Assembly: GCF_017255015.1 (NCBI RefSeq)
Contig: NZ_JAFKCS010000014.1
Coordinates: 50,508-114,507 of the forward strand
Length of the DNA stretch: 64,000 nucleotides
Direction of reading: 5' to 3'
From: Bowmanella yangjiangensis
GTDB lineage: Bacteria; Pseudomonadota; Gammaproteobacteria; Enterobacterales; Alteromonadaceae
The notes under the pieces were generated by a model. It ran no database searches. It was not told the DNA's origin and saw nothing but the letters and a program-made list of their open reading frames with translations. Numbering within the stretch: the first letter of the stretch is position 1; the number at the start of each line of letters is the position of its first letter. The translations under genes were made by a program, and so were the position numbers. Shown here piece after piece: positions 59,570 to 64,000 of the stretch.

Positions 59570-61334
59570 CCTTTTCCTGCTCTACCTTTCCTAACGGCAG
59601 GCTGCGGCGTAGTTGATGATGCTCATCCATTCTCAATGTACCGGTAAGCCCTTGTATGGTCATTTGTGGTACTTGCGCCATATGCACAAGCGTTGGCAAC
59701 AAACGGTAAGCGTCGTAACCCATAGCAAACAGGCGATTTTGTCCATCATTGCGTTGAGGCCAAAGTTGCTTGTTGAGTTCCTTTAGAACGCTATCTCCAC
59801 CCGGCAACATCCACGGCATGTCAACAAAGGTCATATGGCGAAGGTCACGCAGACTGTTCCCTCCAAGCTCTTGGCTGAAGCTCCGTGAGGATGCATAAAC
59901 TGGCACCATCTCTGCAAACGGACTAATACTGGATTCGATTATGGGGTTGAGTAATTCTGTTTGTGCTGCGTTGGCAAAGATGACAATGGCATCCACGTCC
60001 CTGCGATTACGAGCGAAAGTATGTACTTCCTCTTTCGCTAATCTCTCTACTTGTTTGATTCTTTGTTTGCTATGGCTGACATCTAACAGTCCCTCCATGG
60101 CGTTGCGCATGGACTTGTTGTCGGTAAATGACACCTGCTTGGGAGCGGGACGTCCTGTGCTTTGCCACTTTTCAGTAAAGCTGCTCGCCATTCGTTGAAA
60201 CACCGCGCGGTCGGCATTGACAACCAACGGGGATTTATAGCCCTTTTGACTGAGCAATTCAGCCAGTTGCTCTGCCTCGTCTTCCGGTGCCAGAGAGTAA
60301 AAGTAACGGCTGGCTTGTTTAACGGGTTGGTCCGGCCTGTTCAGTGCTAATACAGGTAAGTTATCCGGCAACTGTGGTAGCAAAGTATCAAGGTTTTCCT
60401 TAAGCAGTGGACCAATAACAAAATCGAATTGTTGGTCCATATTTGCCAAGGTTTGTTCATTAAGGGAGAGGGTGTCAACAAAACTTACCTGGGCTTTATG
60501 TTCACTTTGATCAGCAAAATACGCTGCTAAAATCCCTTCCTTCAATGCTTCACCCTGATTGGCCAGGCGACCTGATAGGGGGAGGATGACAGCGATTCGT
60601 TGTGGCTGCACTGAAGGTGATTGTAGTAGCGGTTGCAGATCCGCAGGTAAAGGCAGGTTATGGCGTGTCTGCCACTCGAGTAATTGACTGGACAACGCCT
60701 CACCGCTATTGGTACGGGCGATTCTGGCTAACTGTAGCCAGGGGGATAGTGGTCCCTGAAAACTGCCAGGAGACGAGATTGCTTTATCTGGCGTTTGCTG
60801 TACCAAATGCCAGATTTTTTCCTGCAGCTCACTTTGTTTATCTGGTTGCAAAGTGCTCAGTTCAGCAAGATTATTGGCAGCTGTGAGGGTGTCGCCCTGC
60901 TGCTGAGCTATTTCGGCGCTTAAGGCTAATCGCTTGGGTAGCAGCTGCAGATGTTGACTGACAGCCTGAAGACTCTGCTCAGCAAGTTGCCAGTGGCCCA
61001 GATTGGCAAGGCATCGTGCTTGCAGGAGGTGTGCCTGATCCTGCTGTTCAAATTCTTCTAACCTCGGTAGGAGAGGCTTAAGAAGTTTCAGACTGCTGTT
61101 GCAATCGCCTTCTTGCATGAAAGCCGTTGCCGCATCTAGCAGCAGACGCTTTTGTTTTACTAGCGGAGATATTCTTGCCTGTTGCAGATACTGCTGCGCA
61201 GTCAATGCCACAGGTATTTGTTTCTCATCAGATTTTACTTGCGGGGTTTCACGTTGATGAACTTTAGGTGCGGAGCTACAAGCACATAAGACAGTAATAG
61301 CAATTCCGTATGTAAGCGTTCGCATGCGAGACAT
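59547..61334 (-). CDS. lpoA: Penicillin-binding protein activator LpoA
   Basis: LpoA is an outer-membrane lipoprotein that stimulates PBP1a. The 595-residue product has a lipobox around residue 20 (TVLCAC), a helical TPR-like domain (residues about 45-230) and a periplasmic-binding-like C-terminal domain beginning RIAVILPLSGRLANQGEALKEGI (in parts: RIAVILPLSGRLANQGEALK). It is shorter than in E. coli (about 680). It is divergent from rsmI. Confidence 0.93.
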
Positions 61335-61459
61335 CAGTGATCCTGCACTCTTTATATAGGGTTGTGAGCAATTCTACCTCAGCTTCAATACAAATCACAC
61401 GTATGCAAACGCCCTCTAGCAGGTAGAATAGGCCTTTGCTCATTTATCTGGCCTCTGAC

Positions 61460-62311
61460 ATGCAACACTCTGACACCCAAAAAGGTTGCCTTTATATAGT
61501 CGCAACGCCCATCGGAAACCTTCAAGATATCAGCCAACGCGCCTTGCACGTTTTAGCCGAGGTGGACTTGATTGCTGCGGAAGATACCCGTCATAGTCAA
61601 AAGTTGCTGAGTCACTACCAAATCAATACCCGCCTTTATGCTCTGCATGATCACAACGAAAAGCAACGCGCGGAACAGCTTTTGTCAAGACTGGAGCAAG
61701 GGATGAATCTGGCCTTGATCAGTGATGCGGGCACACCGCTAATTAGTGATCCTGGCTATGCCTTGGTAAATTTGTGTCGAAATGCTGGAATTCAGGTGGT
61801 ACCCCTGCCTGGTCCCTGCGCGGCCATTACCGCATTGTGTGCGGCGGGGCTACCTACTGATAAGTTCACCTTCGCTGGTTTTTTACCGGTAAAACAGGTG
61901 GCCAGAAGGGAGGCGCTGGCTTGTTTGAAAAGCGCTGAAATGACAACAGTATTTTATGAAGCACCTCGAAGAGTGGAAGAGACGTTGGCAATGCTCGTTG
62001 AGGAACTGGGAGAGAGCACAGCAGTAGTACTGGCCAAAGAGCTGACTAAAACCTTTGAGACCTTTTGTAGCGGCACAGCAACGCAGGTTTTGGATTGGTT
62101 AAGGGAAGATGCCGTGCATCAGAAGGGGGAGTTTGTTCTGATGGTTGGTCCGGCGGAACAATCCAATCTGGATATTCCTCCTGAGGCAGTATCGCTGTTG
62201 ACTCTACTTATGCAGGAATTGCCCCTGAAAAAGGCTGCAGCCTTGACGGCTAAACACTATCAACTGAAGAAGAATGAGCTTTATCAATTAGGATTGGAAT
62301 TGTCGTCTTAG
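61460..62311 (+). CDS. rsmI: 16S rRNA (cytidine(1402)-2'-O)-methyltransferase
   Basis: RsmI methylates the ribose of C1402 in 16S rRNA using SAM. The 283-residue protein has the tetrapyrrole methylase fold: YIVATPIGNLQDIS, AEDTRHSQKLLSHY, ISDAGTPLISDPG and PLPGPCAAITALCAAG. I chose ATG 61460, matching the family N-terminus. A TTG at 61436 adds 8 residues. It is followed by an unrelated minus-strand gene with a 4-base overlap. Confidence 0.95.
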   Translation: MQHSDTQKGCLYIVATPIGNLQDISQRALHVLAEVDLIAAEDTRHSQKLLSHYQINTRLYALHDHNEKQRAEQLLSRLEQGMNLALISDAGTPLISDPGYALVNLCRNAGIQVVPLPGPCAAITALCAAGLPTDKFTFAGFLPVKQVARREALACLKSAEMTTVFYEAPRRVEETLAMLVEELGESTAVVLAKELTKTFETFCSGTATQVLDWLREDAVHQKGEFVLMVGPAEQSNLDIPPEAVSLLTLLMQELPLKKAAALTAKHYQLKKNELYQLGLELSS

Positions 62312-63762
62312 TTTGATAAACGATTGGTCTTATTCCACAAGTTCTGGTGTTTGGCATAGGAAAAAAAGGTATAGGGATGCCAGCAGTTGGGGATGAGAGC
62401 CAGTTCTTTGCGCTCCTCAAAATTGGACACCAGCTTGCTGAGGATCTCCAGTAAGCGTTCCTTGCTCATAACCTCAAGCTTCTTTCTTGCCTGTGGGTAA
62501 TAAAGATTGTTGTCGACGCCAATCAAAAGATCGTGGCCAAGACCAGTAAACTCTAGGTTTTTAGTGGCAGAACGACAAATGGGAACGGACGGGTTTTCGG
62601 GATATAAGCCATTCACGATAGCATATTCATATCTGTCTAAGTCCCGACGGTCAGAGTCTTTGGGTATATAGGTGATGCCAAAACCCTGAGGAAAATGTCC
62701 CACCACTCGAATGAAGCTTTGCACCGCTTTACCGTTAAGGGCGTCTTTCTCTGCCGCTTTTTCCAACACCAGGGTGGCCTTGGGGAGGGTATCGTAGGCT
62801 TGTCCAAGCTTAGTAGAAAGCACCACAGAGGTATAAACCTGTGGGATCTTGAGTAAATTTCCTATTGTCTGGCGCGGGTCAAGGGATGACTTAATTAGCG
62901 TCATAACGAACTTAAGCTTGTCTTTTTCCGCCTCGTTGAACAGCTCTCGTTCTTGCTTGGAGTTGCCCACATAGCTTCCGCAGCCAATACCATCTTTTAG
63001 ATAGTTAATGGTGTGCTGATAGCTAAGTTTGAGCATCTCCTGGCGCTCTTCTCTATCCAGGGTGCGGAATTCATCTTCGCTACCATCCGGACCTTTGAGA
63101 ATAGCCTGTACGTCAGGATGGCTTTGTCCCACATCCTGAAGTAGCGCTGTCATCAGCAAAGGGACTTTAACGTAAAGCCGGAAAGGACATTGATTGGCTT
63201 CGTCTTTACTCTTGGCGTTGACTACCCGTTTCTCAAAGTGCTTTAGCACGTAGGGGTTACTAATCTGCTTGTCTGCCAACATGGCATCCAGCAACAGCAG
63301 GCACAACGTCGCCTTGTACAAGTGTTTACTCTTTTGATTGAACAGTGCGACCTTGCGATGCTCCGTTTGAGTCGTGAGTAAGATGGTGCCGAGCAAACGG
63401 GAAAAGTTACGAGCGCTTTCGTCCTCAGAGATCGCGTCGGTTAAATCTAGGATCTGCTCACAAACCTGATGAAGCTCTTTATAACGTTGTAACCGGCCTT
63501 CTTCGCTGTGCTGATTGAAACGCTTGAGCTTACCTTGAGCGTCTTTGTGGCGGGCTTCCCCCCGGCTTGAACTGGCATCCTTTGTGCTGGCCACCTGTTG
63601 TTTTAAATCTTGCAGTTGTTCACTCAGACCACTTTGCATTGCGAAATAGTCTGCAGCCTGCTCATACAGGGAATCCTTGATCGGGGATTGGTCATGCACT
63701 TTCTTTATCAGATTGCGCACGCTTTTGGTGTAGTGACTTTCACCTATCAAGGCTTTATTCAT
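62308..63762 (-). CDS. Unrecognised 484-residue protein, probably a degenerate HD-GYP domain
   Basis: I recognise no annotated family. The order of motifs resembles an HD-GYP phosphodiesterase whose catalytic residues have been lost. ALLQDVGQ at about 206-213 stands where ALLHDIGK would be, LDREERQEMLKLSYQHTINYL at 235-255 follows the helix after the GYP region, and KIPQVYTSVV (305-314) stands for the VADVYDAL element. The C-terminal GHFPQGFGITYI and PENPSVPICR resemble the Sm-like tail of HD-GYP proteins. HD itself is QD and no GYP is seen, so activity is unlikely. The first 160 residues are mostly helical with no membrane segments. It is convergent with rsmI. Confidence 0.6.
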   Translation of the reverse strand: MNKALIGESHYTKSVRNLIKKVHDQSPIKDSLYEQAADYFAMQSGLSEQLQDLKQQVASTKDASSSRGEARHKDAQGKLKRFNQHSEEGRLQRYKELHQVCEQILDLTDAISEDESARNFSRLLGTILLTTQTEHRKVALFNQKSKHLYKATLCLLLLDAMLADKQISNPYVLKHFEKRVVNAKSKDEANQCPFRLYVKVPLLMTALLQDVGQSHPDVQAILKGPDGSEDEFRTLDREERQEMLKLSYQHTINYLKDGIGCGSYVGNSKQERELFNEAEKDKLKFVMTLIKSSLDPRQTIGNLLKIPQVYTSVVLSTKLGQAYDTLPKATLVLEKAAEKDALNGKAVQSFIRVVGHFPQGFGITYIPKDSDRRDLDRYEYAIVNGLYPENPSVPICRSATKNLEFTGLGHDLLIGVDNNLYYPQARKKLEVMSKERLLEILSKLVSNFEERKELALIPNCWHPYTFFSYAKHQNLWNKTNRLSN

Positions 63763-63927
63763 GGTTTAAGATAAGTTACCCAACATCAGGACAGCACTTT
63801 AGCAGATATTGCAAGTTGTTGCTTAGTCAAACGAATTTTCCCGCAAATCTGGATAGCTTAGTTAGCGCAACAATGGATGAATGATAAAAAAAGCCAAGGG
63901 TTACTCGAATCATTTGCTGCTTTGCAG

Positions 63928-63940
63928 TACACTGCGCGCC
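63928..63940 (+). promoter_or_regulatory. Candidate rnpB -10 with GC-rich discriminator
   Basis: TACACT (63928-63933) followed by GCGCGCC, then GGAG at 63941 where RNase P RNA starts. The same GCGCGCC lies after TATAAT of rplM. A -35 box is not clear. Confidence 0.4.
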
Positions 63941-64000
63941 GGAGTTGGCCAGGCAATCGTCGCTCGCGCAAGCGGGGGGAGGAAAGTCCGGGCTCCATAG
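63941..64000 (+). ncRNA. rnpB: RNase P RNA, 5' part (window edge)
   Basis: The segment starting GGAGTTGGCCAGGCAATCG and ending GGAGGAAAGTCCGGGCTC (followed by CATAG) is the conserved opening of bacterial class A RNase P RNA, including the GAGGAAAGTCCGGGCTCC core. It processes tRNA precursors. The P3 region is compact (CGCTCGCGCAAGCGGG) relative to E. coli. About 300 bases remain outside the window. Confidence 0.92.

Overview
The window is a 64 kb piece of a gammaproteobacterial chromosome. The gene order points to the Alteromonadales (an Alteromonadaceae-like marine or aquatic bacterium). Evidence: an ArcB-type hybrid kinase, a cytochrome bc1 operon directly after rplM-rpsI, the stringent starvation pair sspAB, the rsmI/lpoA/yraN/diaA/dolP block, a TonB receptor with an alpha-glucoside phosphorolysis module, and rnpB beside rsmI. 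The species cannot be fixed from the sequence alone. I see no phage, transposase, integrase, CRISPR array or tRNA.

Layout. 1-2944 (minus): a short operon of a periplasmic rhodanese, an STAS-like protein, a DUF2721 membrane protein and a GNAT enzyme, then a DAO-family oxidoreductase that runs off the left edge. 3041-6973 (minus): mtnN-cbiB-btuF-ahcY, joining S-adenosylhomocysteine breakdown to cobamide salvage. 7156-10705: small accessory genes (two AHSA1-type proteins, an ArsR regulator, a GNAT, DUF2726, a CBS pair protein). 10759-19703: gltBD (minus) divergent from arcB (plus). 20043-27810: an alpha-glucoside locus with a TonB receptor, LacI regulator, beta-phosphoglucomutase, GH65 phosphorylase and MFS transporter, tied together by two identical palindromic operators. 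27820-35566: a chemoreceptor, mgtE, two permeases and small enzymes. 35693-43264: rluF, then the envelope and nitrogen-PTS block yrbG-kdsC-lptCAB-rpoN-hpf-ptsN-rapZ-ptsO (minus). 43545-48133: mlaFEDCB-ibaG-murA (plus). 48174-57792: degS, degQ, zapG (minus), then zapE, rplM-rpsI, petABC and sspAB (plus). 58027-62311: dolP-diaA-yraN-lpoA (minus) divergent from rsmI. 62308-64000: a 484-residue protein that looks like a degenerate HD-GYP protein, and the 5' end of rnpB cut by the right edge.

Most of the window is housekeeping sequence matching blocks known from the 70-73 min region of the E. coli map, with metabolic genes inserted between blocks. Functional themes are outer-membrane biogenesis and lipid asymmetry (lpt, mla, lpoA, dolP, kdsC), envelope proteolysis (degQ, degS), nitrogen assimilation (gltBD, ptsN/ptsO, rpoN) and respiration control (arcB, petABC).

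No feature here clearly amounts to a wholly new system. The items best worth a second look are the degenerate HD-GYP-like protein beside rnpB, the LacI operator pair with a possible third weaker site, the absence of kdsD between yrbG and kdsC, the strongly folded rplM leader, and a long inverted repeat in front of sspA. Residue numbers were counted by hand and are approximate by one or two.
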